Counted from the stretch's first letter, positions 7,335 to 16,536 are shown. The stretch: 37,753 nucleotides of DNA from Castellaniella sp. UBA6218 (GCA_002421865.1 DISE01000046.1:1-37753); one strand, 5' to 3'. Made by a program: numbers and translations. The notes: generated by a model from the letters alone, not told the origin.

Positions 7335-8144
7335 ATGTTCAAAAACCATACTTTCCGCGGCATGCTGGGCGGCGCCCTGCTGACCGCCTGCGCCACCCTC
7401 GCCGTGGGGATGGCCCCCTCGGCTTCGGCCGAGACCATCGACCAGGTCAAACAGAAGGGCGAGCTCACGGTCGGCATGCTGGTCGATTTCCCGCCCTACG
7501 GCATCATGAACACCGAGAACCAGCCCGACGGCTACGACGCCGACGTGGCCAAACTCCTGGCCAAGGATCTGGGCGTGAAGGTGAAGATCGTGCCCGTGAC
7601 GGGCCCCAACCGCATTCCCTATCTGCTGACCGACAAGGTCGACGTGCTGGTCGCTTCACTGGCCATCACGCCGGAACGCGCCAAGCAGGTGCAGTTCTCG
7701 CATCCGTATTCGGCCGCGCAGATCGTGGTGTTCGGCGGCAAGGATCTGAAGATCTCCGGCCCTGAAGGCCTGTCGGGCAAGAAGATCGGTGTGGCGCGCG
7801 CCAGCACCCAGGACATCGCCGTCAGCAAGATCGCTCCGAAGGACGCCGACATCCGCCGCTTCGACGACGACGCCTCGGCCATGCAGGCACTGCTGTCCGG
7901 CCAGGTCGACGCGATCGGCTGCTCCACTACGGTGGCCGCCGGCATCGCCAAGCGGGCGCCGGACCGTTTCGACAACAAGTTCGTGCTGCTGCAGCAGGAA
8001 ATGGCGGTGGCCATGCGCCCGGGCCAGCCTGAAACGCTCAAGACCATCAACGGGCTGATCGACCGCAACATCAAGAACGGCGAATTCAGCAAGCTCTACC
8101 AGAAATGGCTGGGCACGCCGCTGCCGGAACTGAAGCAATCCTGA
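7335..8144 (+). CDS. Periplasmic substrate-binding protein, family 3 (predicted 2-ketogluconate binding)
   Basis: This 269-residue precursor has a signal peptide (about residues 1-32, ending PSASA before ETIDQ) and a family 3 solute-binding fold (GELTVGMLVDFPPYG, PDGYDADVAKLLAKDLG, then ITPERAKQVQFSHPYS). Arg115 corresponds to the arginine that binds the alpha-carboxylate in GlnH-like proteins. The aspartate that binds the alpha-amino group in GlnH (ADAVLHD) is replaced by Ser197 (VDAIGCS). Loss of that acidic residue fits a carboxylate without an amino group. GGAG lies seven bases before the ATG at 7335. The ATPase follows after 20 bases. Confidence 0.88.
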   Translation: MFKNHTFRGMLGGALLTACATLAVGMAPSASAETIDQVKQKGELTVGMLVDFPPYGIMNTENQPDGYDADVAKLLAKDLGVKVKIVPVTGPNRIPYLLTDKVDVLVASLAITPERAKQVQFSHPYSAAQIVVFGGKDLKISGPEGLSGKKIGVARASTQDIAVSKIAPKDADIRRFDDDASAMQALLSGQVDAIGCSTTVAAGIAKRAPDRFDNKFVLLQQEMAVAMRPGQPETLKTINGLIDRNIKNGEFSKLYQKWLGTPLPELKQS

Positions 8145-8164
8145 TCGACTCCCGAACCTCCGCC

Positions 8165-8935
<771 letters not shown>

Positions 8936-8945
8936 GGATCCGGCC

Positions 8946-9743
8946 ATGCATGCAAAGATCCCGGCGCGCGGCGCGCTGGTTTCCCTGACGGCGTTCGGCG
9001 CGGACGAGGTCCGGCGCCATGGTCAGTCCTGGTTCGCGCGCCTGGCCCGTGCGGCGGGCGCCGATGGCGTCGAGGTGCGCGGCGAGCTGCTGGGCAGGAA
9101 CGCGGCGGGCGAACTCGACGCGCTGGCGGAGCAGGCCGCCGAGGCGGGCCTGGCCCGTGTCTATTCCAGCCCGACGGGGATGTGGGACGCGGCGGGCCGT
9201 TTCGACGACGCGGCGGTTCGCGAAGGACTGGAACGCGCGGACCGGCTGGGCGCCGGTTGGCTGAAAATGTCGATCGGCGGTTTCGCGTCGCGCGCGCCGG
9301 AGGACATGACGGCCTTGCGGACTCTGCTGGCCGGCCACCCGGTCGAACTGCTGGTGGAAAACGACCAGACGGAGTCGGCGGGCACTGTCCCGGCCCTGTC
9401 GACCTTTTTCCGTACGGCGGACGAGGCCGGGGTATCGCTGGGCATGACCTTCGATATGGGCAACTGGCACTGGGTGGGCGAGTGCCCTTTGCGGGCGGCC
9501 GATGCGTTCGCGTCCCGGGTCCGTTACGTGCATTGCAAAGGGGTGCTGCGGCGCCCCGACCGATGGGTGGCCGTGCCGCTGGAATCGTCCGCTGCGCCCT
9601 GGCGCGCAGTGCTGCGGGCGCTGCCCGCCGCCGCGCCCCGCGCCATCGAATACCCACTGATCGGCGCGGACCTCGCCCGGATCACCGGCCAGGCGCTTGA
9701 TGCGCTGCGCCGAATGGAGTCTCTTTCTCATGACAACGAGTGA
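8946..9743 (+). CDS. kguE: Sugar phosphate isomerase/epimerase-family protein KguE
   Basis: This 265-residue protein is a xylose-isomerase-like TIM barrel. Candidate metal ligands lie in LLVENDQTES, FDMGNWHWVGE, RYVHCKGV and AIEYPL. The gene sits directly upstream of kguK and kguD, the position of kguE in the Pseudomonas kgu operon. The KguE reaction is not firmly established to my knowledge; a role in handling 2-ketogluconate or its phosphate is inferred from context. A GAGGA lies upstream of the ATG at 8946. The last 14 bases overlap kguK, suggesting translational coupling. Confidence 0.8.
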   Translation: MHAKIPARGALVSLTAFGADEVRRHGQSWFARLARAAGADGVEVRGELLGRNAAGELDALAEQAAEAGLARVYSSPTGMWDAAGRFDDAAVREGLERADRLGAGWLKMSIGGFASRAPEDMTALRTLLAGHPVELLVENDQTESAGTVPALSTFFRTADEAGVSLGMTFDMGNWHWVGECPLRAADAFASRVRYVHCKGVLRRPDRWVAVPLESSAAPWRAVLRALPAAAPRAIEYPLIGADLARITGQALDALRRMESLSHDNE

Positions 9744-10680
9744 ACCGCTCGACGTCGTCACGCTGGGCGAGGCGATGGTGATGCTGGTGGCTGGTCAGCC
9801 CGGTCCGCTGGAACACGTGGAGGTTTTTCACAAACGTACGGCGGGCGCCGAGACCAATGTGGCCATCGGACTGGCCCGCCTGGGCCTTCGGGTCGGCTGG
9901 GGCAGCCGCCTGGGGCAGGATTCCATGGGCCGCTATCTGCTCGACAGTCTGCGCGGCGAGGGCGTGGATTGCTCGCGCGTGATCCTGGCGCCGGGCGAGC
10001 GCACCGGCATGCTGTTCAAGGACCGTGTCATGGATGGGGGCGATCCCCTGGTCGAATACCACCGCGCGGGTTCGGCCGCCAGCCGCATGTGCCTGGCCGA
10101 TGTGGACCGGGATTGGCTGCTGTCCGCCCGTCATCTGCACGCCACCGGGGTGTTCGCGGCGGTATCGGCCGACAGTTTCGAAGTGTCGAGGTACACCATG
10201 CGCCTGATGCGCGAGGCCGGCCGGACCGTCTCGTTCGATACGAACCTGCGTCCTTCACTATGGGCCTCCACCGAGGCGATGCGTGCCGGCATCAACGAAC
10301 TGGCGAGCCTGGCGGACTGGGTGCTGCCGGGTCTGGAAGAAGGCCGTCTGTTGACCGGCGAGCACGAACCCGAGGCGATCGCGCGCTTTTATCTCGATCG
10401 GGGGGCGCGGCTGGTGGTCGTCAAGCTCGGCCCGGACGGGGCGTATTACGATGACGGCACGCGCAGCGGCCGCGTGCCGGCCACGCCCGTTGAGCGGGTC
10501 GTGGACACCGTGGGCGCGGGCGATGGCTTCGCCGTGGGGGTGATCAGCGGCTTGCTCGAAGGCCTGTCCCTGGAACGCGCCGTGGCGCGCGGTGCCTGGA
10601 TCGGCGCCCGCGCTGTGCAGGTGCCGGGCGATACCGAAGGCCTGCCCACGCTGGCCGTGCTGCGGCTGGCCGGGCTGTAG
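9730..10680 (+). CDS. kguK: 2-ketogluconate kinase (PfkB family)
   Basis: This 316-residue ribokinase-type enzyme is predicted to phosphorylate 2-ketogluconate at C6 with ATP. It shows the PfkB N-terminal region (VTLGEAMVMLV, then FHKRTAGAETNVAIGLARLG) and the C-terminal signature DTVGAGDGFAVGVISGLLEG with the catalytic aspartate in GAGD. The blocks SFDTNLRPSLW and WVLPGLEEGRLLTG resemble KguK more than generic fructokinases, as I recall the family. 2-keto-3-deoxygluconate kinase (KdgK) is the main alternative; the PtxS operator and kguD neighbour favour KguK. I chose the ATG at 9730, overlapping kguE by 14 bases. Confidence 0.85.
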   Translation: MTTSEPLDVVTLGEAMVMLVAGQPGPLEHVEVFHKRTAGAETNVAIGLARLGLRVGWGSRLGQDSMGRYLLDSLRGEGVDCSRVILAPGERTGMLFKDRVMDGGDPLVEYHRAGSAASRMCLADVDRDWLLSARHLHATGVFAAVSADSFEVSRYTMRLMREAGRTVSFDTNLRPSLWASTEAMRAGINELASLADWVLPGLEEGRLLTGEHEPEAIARFYLDRGARLVVVKLGPDGAYYDDGTRSGRVPATPVERVVDTVGAGDGFAVGVISGLLEGLSLERAVARGAWIGARAVQVPGDTEGLPTLAVLRLAGL

Positions 10681-10714
10681 GCCCGACCGGCCCGTTTTGA
10701 CTGGGGGTTTTTTC

Positions 10715-11680
10715 ATGTCGCGACAAACCGTCCTCGTCTACCGTGACCTGCCCGAGCCGCAACTGGCCCGGATCCAGGCGGAGCACACCGTGATCCGGGC
10801 CGACCCCCGGCGCGAGGATCAGCGCGAGGCGTTCTTTCAGGCGCTGGGCAGGGCCCAGGGCATGATCGGCTCCAGTTTCCGTCTGGATGCGGCCATGCTG
10901 GACCGGGCGCCGGCACTGCGGGTGGTGTCCAGCATCTCGGTCGGCGTGGACGCCTATCCGCTGGATGCGCTGCGCGAGCGCGGCATCGTGCTGTGCCATA
11001 CACCGGACGTGCTCACTGAGTCGGTGGCGGACCTGCTGTTCGGCATGGTGCTGGCCACCAGCCGCCGGCTGTGCGAAATGGCGGATCTGGTCCGGGAGGG
11101 ACGTTGGACGCGCAACGTCGGCCCCGGGGAATACGGCTGGGACGTGCATGGCAAGACCCTGGGCATCGTCGGTTATGGCCGCATCGGCCGGGCGCTGGCC
11201 CGCCGGGCTGCGTTGGGTTTCGACATGCCGGTGATCTACCATGCGCGGCGCCCGGCCGACAGCGGTCTGCCGCCCGGCAAGGCGCGGGCCGTCGGGCTGG
11301 AAGCGCTGCTGGAGACGGCCGATTTCGTCGTTCTGGTCCTGCCGTTGACCGAAGACACGCGCGGTCTGATCGGGCCGCAGGCGTTCGCACGCATGAAGCC
11401 CGGTGCGATCCTGATCAACGGCGCGCGCGGCCCCATCGTCCAGGAGCGCGCACTGCTGGACGCCCTGGAAGGCGGGCGCCTGCGCGGCGCCGGACTGGAT
11501 GTGTTCGACGTCGAGCCGTTGCCGCCGGATTCGCCGTTGCGCGGCCATCCGCGCATCCTGGCGCTGCCGCACATCGGCTCGGCCACGCACGAGACGCGCA
11601 CGGCCATGGCGGCCCTGTCGGTCGACAACCTGTTGAGCGCGCTGCGAGGGGAGACCCCGCCCGCGGCCTACCCTCTGTAG
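10715..11680 (+). CDS. kguD: 2-keto-6-phosphogluconate reductase (D-2-hydroxyacid dehydrogenase family)
   Basis: This 321-residue enzyme is predicted to reduce 2-keto-6-phosphogluconate to 6-phosphogluconate with NAD(P)H. The nucleotide-binding motif is GYGRIG (residues 153-158). The catalytic triad is visible as Arg238 (NGARGPIV), Glu267 (DVFDVEP) and His286 (LPHIGS). Relatives include GhrB glyoxylate/2-ketogluconate reductase, so direct reduction of unphosphorylated 2-ketogluconate is an alternative. GGGGG lies about seven bases before the ATG at 10715. Its stop is three bases from the convergent eda stop, and no terminator hairpin is visible between them. Confidence 0.85.
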   Translation: MSRQTVLVYRDLPEPQLARIQAEHTVIRADPRREDQREAFFQALGRAQGMIGSSFRLDAAMLDRAPALRVVSSISVGVDAYPLDALRERGIVLCHTPDVLTESVADLLFGMVLATSRRLCEMADLVREGRWTRNVGPGEYGWDVHGKTLGIVGYGRIGRALARRAALGFDMPVIYHARRPADSGLPPGKARAVGLEALLETADFVVLVLPLTEDTRGLIGPQAFARMKPGAILINGARGPIVQERALLDALEGGRLRGAGLDVFDVEPLPPDSPLRGHPRILALPHIGSATHETRTAMAALSVDNLLSALRGETPPAAYPL

Positions 11681-11683
11681 ATC

Positions 11684-12310
11684 CTATTTCGCCGCGAGCG
11701 CGCAGGCCTCGCGTGCCAGCGCCGTGATGGTTTCCCACTGGCGGGCTTCGAGGGCGGGGGCGGGCGTCAGCCAGGAACCGCCGACGCAGCCGACGTTGGG
11801 CAGGGCCAGATACCGGGCGGCGTTGCCCGCGTGGATGCCTCCCGTGGGGCAGAAGATCAGATCGGGCAGCGGGCCGTGCCAGGCTTTCAACAACGCCTCG
11901 CCCCCCACGGCCTCGGCCGGGAACAGTTTCTGTACCAGGAAACCCAGTTCGGCGGCGCGCATGGCTTCGGAGGCCGTGGAGACGCCCGGCAGGAAAGGGA
12001 TGCCCGAATCGCGCGCCGCCCGGGCCAGATTCTCGGTCAGGCCCGGACTGATCCCGAAGCGGGCGCCCGCGCGCAGGGCGGCATCCAGCTGCTGGGGTGT
12101 GCGCACCGTGCCCACGCCGACCACGGCGTCGGGGACCTGGTCCTGGATGGCGGCGATCGCGTCCAGCGCGGCCGCCGAGCGCAGCGTGATTTCCAGCGTG
12201 CGGATTCCGCCTGCGACCAGCGCGCGGGCCAGATCCACGGCCGAGTCGGGGTCGCGGACCACGATGACCGGCATGACGGGGCTGAGTTCGATCAGTTCGA
12301 GGGCATTCAT
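11684..12310 (-). CDS. eda: 2-keto-3-deoxy-6-phosphogluconate aldolase
   Basis: Eda splits 2-keto-3-deoxy-6-phosphogluconate into pyruvate and glyceraldehyde-3-phosphate. This 208-residue class I aldolase has the Schiff-base lysine at about residue 128 (LVQKLFPAE), the catalytic glutamate at about residue 40 (TLEITLRS), and the phosphate-binding FCPTGGI and GCVGGSWL loops. It is separated from edd by the kgu operon and read from its own promoter, which carries a HexR-like site 32 bases upstream. It completes the pathway begun by KguK, KguD and Edd. Confidence 0.95.
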   Translation of the reverse strand: MNALELIELSPVMPVIVVRDPDSAVDLARALVAGGIRTLEITLRSAAALDAIAAIQDQVPDAVVGVGTVRTPQQLDAALRAGARFGISPGLTENLARAARDSGIPFLPGVSTASEAMRAAELGFLVQKLFPAEAVGGEALLKAWHGPLPDLIFCPTGGIHAGNAARYLALPNVGCVGGSWLTPAPALEARQWETITALAREACALAAK

Positions 12311-12342
12311 GGATATCGGGGATCGGGCGTAGGAAAGAGAGA

Positions 12343-12357
12343 TGTAGCCATTCTACA
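12343..12357. promoter_or_regulatory. Probable HexR operator upstream of eda
   Basis: TGTAGCCATTCTACA has perfect five-base arms (TGTAG and CTACA) with the spacing of the sites upstream of edd. It lies 32 bases before the eda start codon, so a single HexR protein could control both halves of the Entner-Doudoroff pathway although the genes are about 7 kb apart. Confidence 0.65.
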
Positions 12358-12451
12358 TGTGAACCGCAATCGAATCGATGTCCCAGTCATTTTGATCTTT
12401 CAGCTACTTTCAGGGGCTGCCGCTCCCTGCGGCCGGTGGCCGGCCGTGCGC

Positions 12452-12457
12452 TAAAAT
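12452..12457 (+). promoter_or_regulatory. Possible -10 box upstream of ispD
   Basis: TAAAAT stands out in a GC-rich gap 8 bases before the ispD ATG. That spacing would make the transcript nearly leaderless, and no clear -35 is seen, so this is tentative. Confidence 0.25.
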
Positions 12458-12465
12458 CGCCCTTC

Positions 12466-13194
12466 ATGAATGAACCCCTCATCGCCCTGGTGCCGGCGGC
12501 CGGTGTCGGCGCGCGCGCCGGCAGTCGCGACGGCCGGCCGAAGCAGTACCGCGACCTGGGCGGCGAACCCATGCTGCGCCATACGGTGCGCGCCCTGCTG
12601 GCCGACCTGCGCATCACCCAGGTCCGGGTGGCGGTGGCGCCTGGCGATTCCTGGGTGGCCGGGGCCCTCGCCGGTCTGCCGCGCACGGTCTGGCGTCCTT
12701 GCGGCGGACCCACGCGGGCCGAGACCGTACGCGCCGCCCTGATGGACGCGGACCTGGCGGACGCGACCTGGACGCTGGTGCATGACGCGGCCCGGCCGGG
12801 CCTGCCCGCCGCTGCGCTGGGACGCCTGATCGACACCTGCCGGTCGCGTGACCGGAGCGGTTTGCTGGCTTTGCCGGTGGCCGACACGGTCAAACAGGCC
12901 GGGGACGCGCGGGACGATGGCGTCCGGGTGGCGCGGACCCTGCCGCGCGAAGGCCTGTGGCTGGCGCAGACGCCGCAGATGTTCCGCGCCGGAGAGCTGC
13001 GGGCGGCGCTGGACGCGTGCGTCGGCGATCCCCGGGTGACCGACGAGGCCTCGGCGGTCGAGCTGGCCTGCGCGCCCGACCGGGCCCCGCTGCTGGTGCG
13101 TGGCGCCCGGGCCAACGACAAGCTGACCTGGCCGGAAGATTTCGACTGGTTCGAGGACCGCCTGGCGGCACGCCGCACGCCGCCGGGCGGCTGA
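12466..13194 (+). CDS. ispD: 2-C-methyl-D-erythritol 4-phosphate cytidylyltransferase
   Basis: IspD joins CTP and 2-C-methyl-D-erythritol 4-phosphate in the non-mevalonate isoprenoid pathway. This 242-residue protein has the nucleotidyltransferase N-terminus (LVPAAGVGARAG, then RPKQYRDLGGEPMLRHTV) and the family motif VHDAARPGLP near residues 105-114. AQTPQMF and TDEASAVE follow. The ATG at 12466 places the CTP-binding loop at the usual distance. ispF follows after 27 bases, forming the usual ispDF pair. Related genomes place mfd next to this pair, but here the sugar-acid module lies between. Confidence 0.95.
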   Translation: MNEPLIALVPAAGVGARAGSRDGRPKQYRDLGGEPMLRHTVRALLADLRITQVRVAVAPGDSWVAGALAGLPRTVWRPCGGPTRAETVRAALMDADLADATWTLVHDAARPGLPAAALGRLIDTCRSRDRSGLLALPVADTVKQAGDARDDGVRVARTLPREGLWLAQTPQMFRAGELRAALDACVGDPRVTDEASAVELACAPDRAPLLVRGARANDKLTWPEDFDWFEDRLAARRTPPGG

Positions 13195-13221
13195 ACGGCA
13201 TCCCACTGGAACGATCCCATC

Positions 13222-13713
13222 ATGACGACTCCCTTTCCTTTCCGCATCGGCCAGGGCCATGACCTCCACGTCCTGGCCGAGGGCCGGCCGCTTGTCATCG
13301 GCGGCGTGCGCATTCCCTACGAGCGGGGCCTGGTCGGCCATTCGGACGCCGACGTGTTGTTGCACGCGGTGACCGACGCCGTGCTGGGGGCGGCGGGCCT
13401 GGGGGACATCGGTCGCCATTTCTCCGATCGCGACCCGCGCTGGGCCGGGGCCGACAGCCGTTTGTTCCTGCGCGAGGCCGCGCGCCTGGCCCGCGAAGCG
13501 GGCTGGATCGTGGTCAACGTGGACGCCACGGTGCATGCTCAGGCGCCGAAGATCGCGCCACACGCGTCCGCCATGGCCGCCTGCATCGCCGGAGACCTGG
13601 GAGTCGATCCGGCGGTGATCAACGTCAAGGCCAAGACCAACGAGGGCCTGGGCTATCTGGGCCGGGGCGAGGGCATCGCCGCCAGCGCCGCGGCGCTGCT
13701 GGCGAGAGCCTAG
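13222..13713 (+). CDS. ispF: 2-C-methyl-D-erythritol 2,4-cyclodiphosphate synthase
   Basis: IspF cyclises the diphosphocytidyl-methylerythritol phosphate made by IspD and IspE. At 163 residues it is family-typical. The zinc-binding residues are visible in GQGHDLHVL (Asp-x-His) and GLVGHSDADVLLHAVTDA. The C-terminal KAKTNEGLGYLGRGEGIAA is diagnostic. The start gives MTTPFPFRIGQGHD. It is cotranscribed with ispD and ends 19 bases from the convergent ahpC stop. Confidence 0.97.
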   Translation: MTTPFPFRIGQGHDLHVLAEGRPLVIGGVRIPYERGLVGHSDADVLLHAVTDAVLGAAGLGDIGRHFSDRDPRWAGADSRLFLREAARLAREAGWIVVNVDATVHAQAPKIAPHASAMAACIAGDLGVDPAVINVKAKTNEGLGYLGRGEGIAASAAALLARA

Positions 13714-13732
13714 GGGCCGGCAGTCCGGCGGC

Positions 13733-14281
13733 CTACAGGGTGCCGCCCCCGATCGGCCGGTTGCAGGCGCACAGGTCTTCGGTCAGCAGCGCGTCCAGCA
13801 CACGCAGGGTTTCCTCGGGGCTGCGGCCCACGTTGAAATTGTTGACCGATACGTGCTGGATGATGTTGTCCGGATCGACGATGAAGGTCGCGCGAAAGGC
13901 GACGCCTTCGGACTTGTCGCGGATGCCCAGCGGATCGACCAGCGCGCCCGCCGTGTCGCTGAACTGATAGTGATTGAGCTTGCCCAGTTCGGGGCTGGCG
14001 CGCCGCCAGGCGAGCTTGACATACTCGTTGTCGGTCGAGCCGCCCATGAGGACGGCGCCGCGTTCCTCGAATTCGTCGGCCAGGGCGTTGAAGCCGACGA
14101 TCTCTGTGGGGCAGACCTGGGTGAAGTCCTTGGGGTAGAAGTAGATCACCTTCCATTTGCCGGGAAAGGACGATTCCGTGATGTCCTCGAAGGCCGAGAC
14201 GCCGTTTTCCTCGTGCTGGTTGAATCCGGGCTTGACGCCGGTGACGCGGAAGGCCTCGAGCTTGTCGCCTATGGTTTTCAT
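13733..14281 (-). CDS. ahpC: Peroxiredoxin AhpC (mycobacterial-type C-terminus)
   Basis: This 182-residue thiol peroxidase reduces hydrogen peroxide and organic hydroperoxides. The peroxidatic cysteine is Cys57 in DFTQVCPTEI. The C-terminus has a Cys-Ala-Cys pair (Cys171, Cys173), as in Mycobacterium tuberculosis AhpC, but the following residues are NRPIGGG rather than the usual NW(R/K)KG. No ahpF or ahpD reductant gene is adjacent, so the electron donor is unknown. I chose the ATG at 14281, preceded by CAGGAG; upstream in-frame sequence lacks conservation. Its promoter should lie in 14282-14382. Confidence 0.9.
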   Translation of the reverse strand: MKTIGDKLEAFRVTGVKPGFNQHEENGVSAFEDITESSFPGKWKVIYFYPKDFTQVCPTEIVGFNALADEFEERGAVLMGGSTDNEYVKLAWRRASPELGKLNHYQFSDTAGALVDPLGIRDKSEGVAFRATFIVDPDNIIQHVSVNNFNVGRSPEETLRVLDALLTEDLCACNRPIGGGTL

Positions 14282-14300
14282 CGGGGCTCCTGAGATGATG

Positions 14301-14319
14301 GACGGCCATCGGGGCCGTC
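14301..14319. other. Small inverted repeat in the ahpC leader
   Basis: Arms GACGGCC and GGCCGTC flank a five-base loop, 20 bases upstream of the ahpC start. It has no T-run on either side, so it is not a clear terminator. It could be a leader hairpin, or chance in GC-rich DNA. Confidence 0.3.
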
Positions 14320-14382
14320 GCCTCATTCTACGCCATGGACCGGTCCGTCGCGTTCCGGCCGGGCCGGCGCGGGCGCGCGGCG

Positions 14383-15762
14383 TCAGGCCTTGCCCTGCGC
14401 CTTGGCCTTGGGGATCTCGATGCGCGCCAGCAAGCCCCTGGGCGCGTTGGGCGCCAGGGTGAATTTCCCTCCCACCTGGCCCAGCAGGCGCTCGACGATG
14501 GACAGGCCCAGGCCGGCCCCGCTGACGCCGGTGCGGGCGGATTCGCCGCGCGCGAAGGGCCGCAGCAGTCGCTGGATGTCCGTCTGGGGAATGCCGACGC
14601 CCTGATCGCGGACTTCGATGGTCAGTTGATTGCCGCTCTGATAGGCGATCAGGCGGATGCGGGCGCGGCCGTCGCTGGCACTGCGGCCGTAGCGGCGGGC
14701 GTTCTCGATCAGGTTGCTGACGATGCGCTTGAGGTCGTTGGCGCTGATCCGCGCCTGCAGACCGGGCTGGATGGAGGCATCCAGTTCGCCGCCCAGGGAT
14801 TCGGTATGGCTGCGTTCGCGCTCGAACAGGTCAAGCAGCACACGGGAAACGTCGACGCCGGCCTCGGGCACTTGTCCTGCCGGCCGGGCGTATTCCATCA
14901 ACTGGCCGATGCTGTGGTTGATCTGGGCCAGATCGTCGTCGATGGCCTGTCGGGCCTCGTCGGTCATGTGGCTCATCTCGATTTCAAGGCGGATGCGCGC
15001 CAGGGGGGTGCGCAGGTCGTGGGAAATCCCGGCCAGCATGATCTCGCGGTCGGCCTCGTTCTGCCGCAGATCGCGCGCCATGCGGTTGAAGGCGATGTTC
15101 ATGTCGCGGATTTCGACCGGCCCCTTTTCGGGCAGGGGCGTGGGCGTTTCGCCGCGCGCCAGTTGCTGGGCGACCTTGGCCAGCTGGGCCAGGGGCTGGT
15201 TGATGAAGCGCACGCTGATGGCCGCCCCCAGCAATGCCAACATCAGGGACGCCGCCACCCAGCCCAGCCATTCGCGGCCGGTGGTCAGGCGCAACTGGTC
15301 GCGGTCGAAGACCAGCCAATACAGATTCTCGTTGATGTTGAAGCTGATCCAGATGCCCGGGACCTGGTTGACGGACCACATGATGGCCGTCTGGCTGCCC
15401 AGGCGGTTGCGGATCTCGTCGGACACGTTGGTCCAGTAGTCGGTGTGGGGCAGGGGTTCGAGCACGTCGGCGCGTTCACGAGGCTGGACGCGCAGGCTTT
15501 CCTGGGTGGCCAGGTCCAGCAGCAGCGAGGGGCGTACAGGTGGCGGCGCGTACACCAGGGCCGAGCGCGTGATGCGGACCGTGGTGGCGATCCGCTGAGC
15601 CAGCTGGGCGGCGCGAGGACCTTCCTCGATGTTGAAGACGATCTGCAGCCACGCCCCCAGGCTGACCAGCATCAAGGAGGCGATCAGCAAGAAAGAACGG
15701 CTGAACAGCCCCAGCCGCAGCCGGGGCCGGATGCCGTGCCGGAGCCGCTTCAGGAAAGTCAT
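14383..15762 (-). CDS. envZ: EnvZ/RisS-type sensor histidine kinase
   Basis: This 459-residue inner-membrane sensor has a first membrane span at about residues 20-43, a periplasmic domain of about 120 residues, a second span at about 166-185, a HAMP linker, and the phospho-acceptor His248 in AGISHDLRTPLARIRLE. The ATPase has the N box (RIVSNLIENARRYG) and G boxes (RDQGVGIP, GAGLGLSIV). It lies 39 bases downstream of its response regulator. Order and sequence match the Bordetella ris locus (RisS), which is EnvZ-like. The signal is not evident from sequence. Confidence 0.9.
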   Translation of the reverse strand: MTFLKRLRHGIRPRLRLGLFSRSFLLIASLMLVSLGAWLQIVFNIEEGPRAAQLAQRIATTVRITRSALVYAPPPVRPSLLLDLATQESLRVQPRERADVLEPLPHTDYWTNVSDEIRNRLGSQTAIMWSVNQVPGIWISFNINENLYWLVFDRDQLRLTTGREWLGWVAASLMLALLGAAISVRFINQPLAQLAKVAQQLARGETPTPLPEKGPVEIRDMNIAFNRMARDLRQNEADREIMLAGISHDLRTPLARIRLEIEMSHMTDEARQAIDDDLAQINHSIGQLMEYARPAGQVPEAGVDVSRVLLDLFERERSHTESLGGELDASIQPGLQARISANDLKRIVSNLIENARRYGRSASDGRARIRLIAYQSGNQLTIEVRDQGVGIPQTDIQRLLRPFARGESARTGVSGAGLGLSIVERLLGQVGGKFTLAPNAPRGLLARIEIPKAKAQGKA

Positions 15763-15801
15763 TGGACGGTATGCGCGCCCGGCCCGCGGGCCGGAATAGG
15801 G

Positions 15802-16536
15802 TTACTGGCCGCCGTCGGGCACGAAGACGTAACCCAGGCCCCAGACCGTCTGGATGAAGACCGGCTTGGAGGGGTTGGGTTCGATCAGTTTGCGCAACCG
15901 CGAGATCTGGACATCCAGGCTGCGATCGAAGGCTTCGTATTCGCGGCCCCGGGCCAGCTCCATGAGCTTGTCGCGCGACAGCGGAACCTTGGGATGGCGC
16001 GCGAAGACCTTGAGCACGGAAAACTCGCCGGTGGTGATGGGCACGGCTTCGCCGTTGCGCGTCAGGGTGCGGGTGGACAGGTTCAGCACATACGGGCCGA
16101 ATTCGACGGATTCGTTTTCCTGGCTGGGCGCGCCGGGGTGTTCCTCGGTGCCGCGGCGACGCAGAATGGCGTTGACCCGGGCCAGCAGTTCGCGCGGGTT
16201 GAAGGGTTTGGTGAGGTAGTCGTCGGCGCCCATTTCCAGGCCGACGATACGGTCGATTTCCTCGGCCTTGGCGGTCAGCATGATGATGGGCGTGTTGTCG
16301 TGGCTTCCACGCAGCCGGCGGCAGATGGACAGGCCGTCCTCTCCGGGCAGCATCAGGTCCAGCACCAGGAGATCGAAATGCTCCCGTTGCCAGAGCTTGG
16401 CCATTTCCTTGGCGTCCTCGGCGACGTAGACGTTGAAGCCCTGCTCGGACAGGTAACGGCGCAGCAGATCGCGCAGCCTGGGATCATCGTCGACGATGAG
16501 GATCTTGCGGATGAGGGTCTGAGTTTGCGTGTTCAT
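15802..16536 (-). CDS. ompR: OmpR/RisA-type response regulator
   Basis: This 244-residue regulator has a receiver domain with the acidic pocket IVDDDPR, phospho-acceptor Asp60 (LLVLDLMLPGEDG) and conserved Lys in DYLTKPFNP. A winged-helix DNA-binding domain follows (TTGEFSVLKVFARHP, SRDKLMELARGREY, SLDVQISRLRKLIE, VWGLGYVFVPDG). It is first in a two-gene operon with the kinase at 14383. In Bordetella the orthologue is RisA. Promoter sequence must lie in the gap shared with tsaB, which contains a repeated ATAAGCG motif. Confidence 0.95.
   Translation of the reverse strand: MNTQTQTLIRKILIVDDDPRLRDLLRRYLSEQGFNVYVAEDAKEMAKLWQREHFDLLVLDLMLPGEDGLSICRRLRGSHDNTPIIMLTAKAEEIDRIVGLEMGADDYLTKPFNPRELLARVNAILRRRGTEEHPGAPSQENESVEFGPYVLNLSTRTLTRNGEAVPITTGEFSVLKVFARHPKVPLSRDKLMELARGREYEAFDRSLDVQISRLRKLIEPNPSKPVFIQTVWGLGYVFVPDGGQ

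Noticed and set aside
9370..9400. ESAGTVP-like peptide and GC-rich inverted sequence in kguE resembling the repeat
   Set aside because: Only a short stretch matches, there is no CTGC-loop hairpin or second palindrome, and the residues fit the normal TIM-barrel active-site strand.
12418..12450. CCCTGCGG within a GC-rich stretch upstream of ispD, considered as a fifth repeat copy
   Set aside because: The flanking bases do not form the 13-bp stem and there is no GATGAG or second hairpin.
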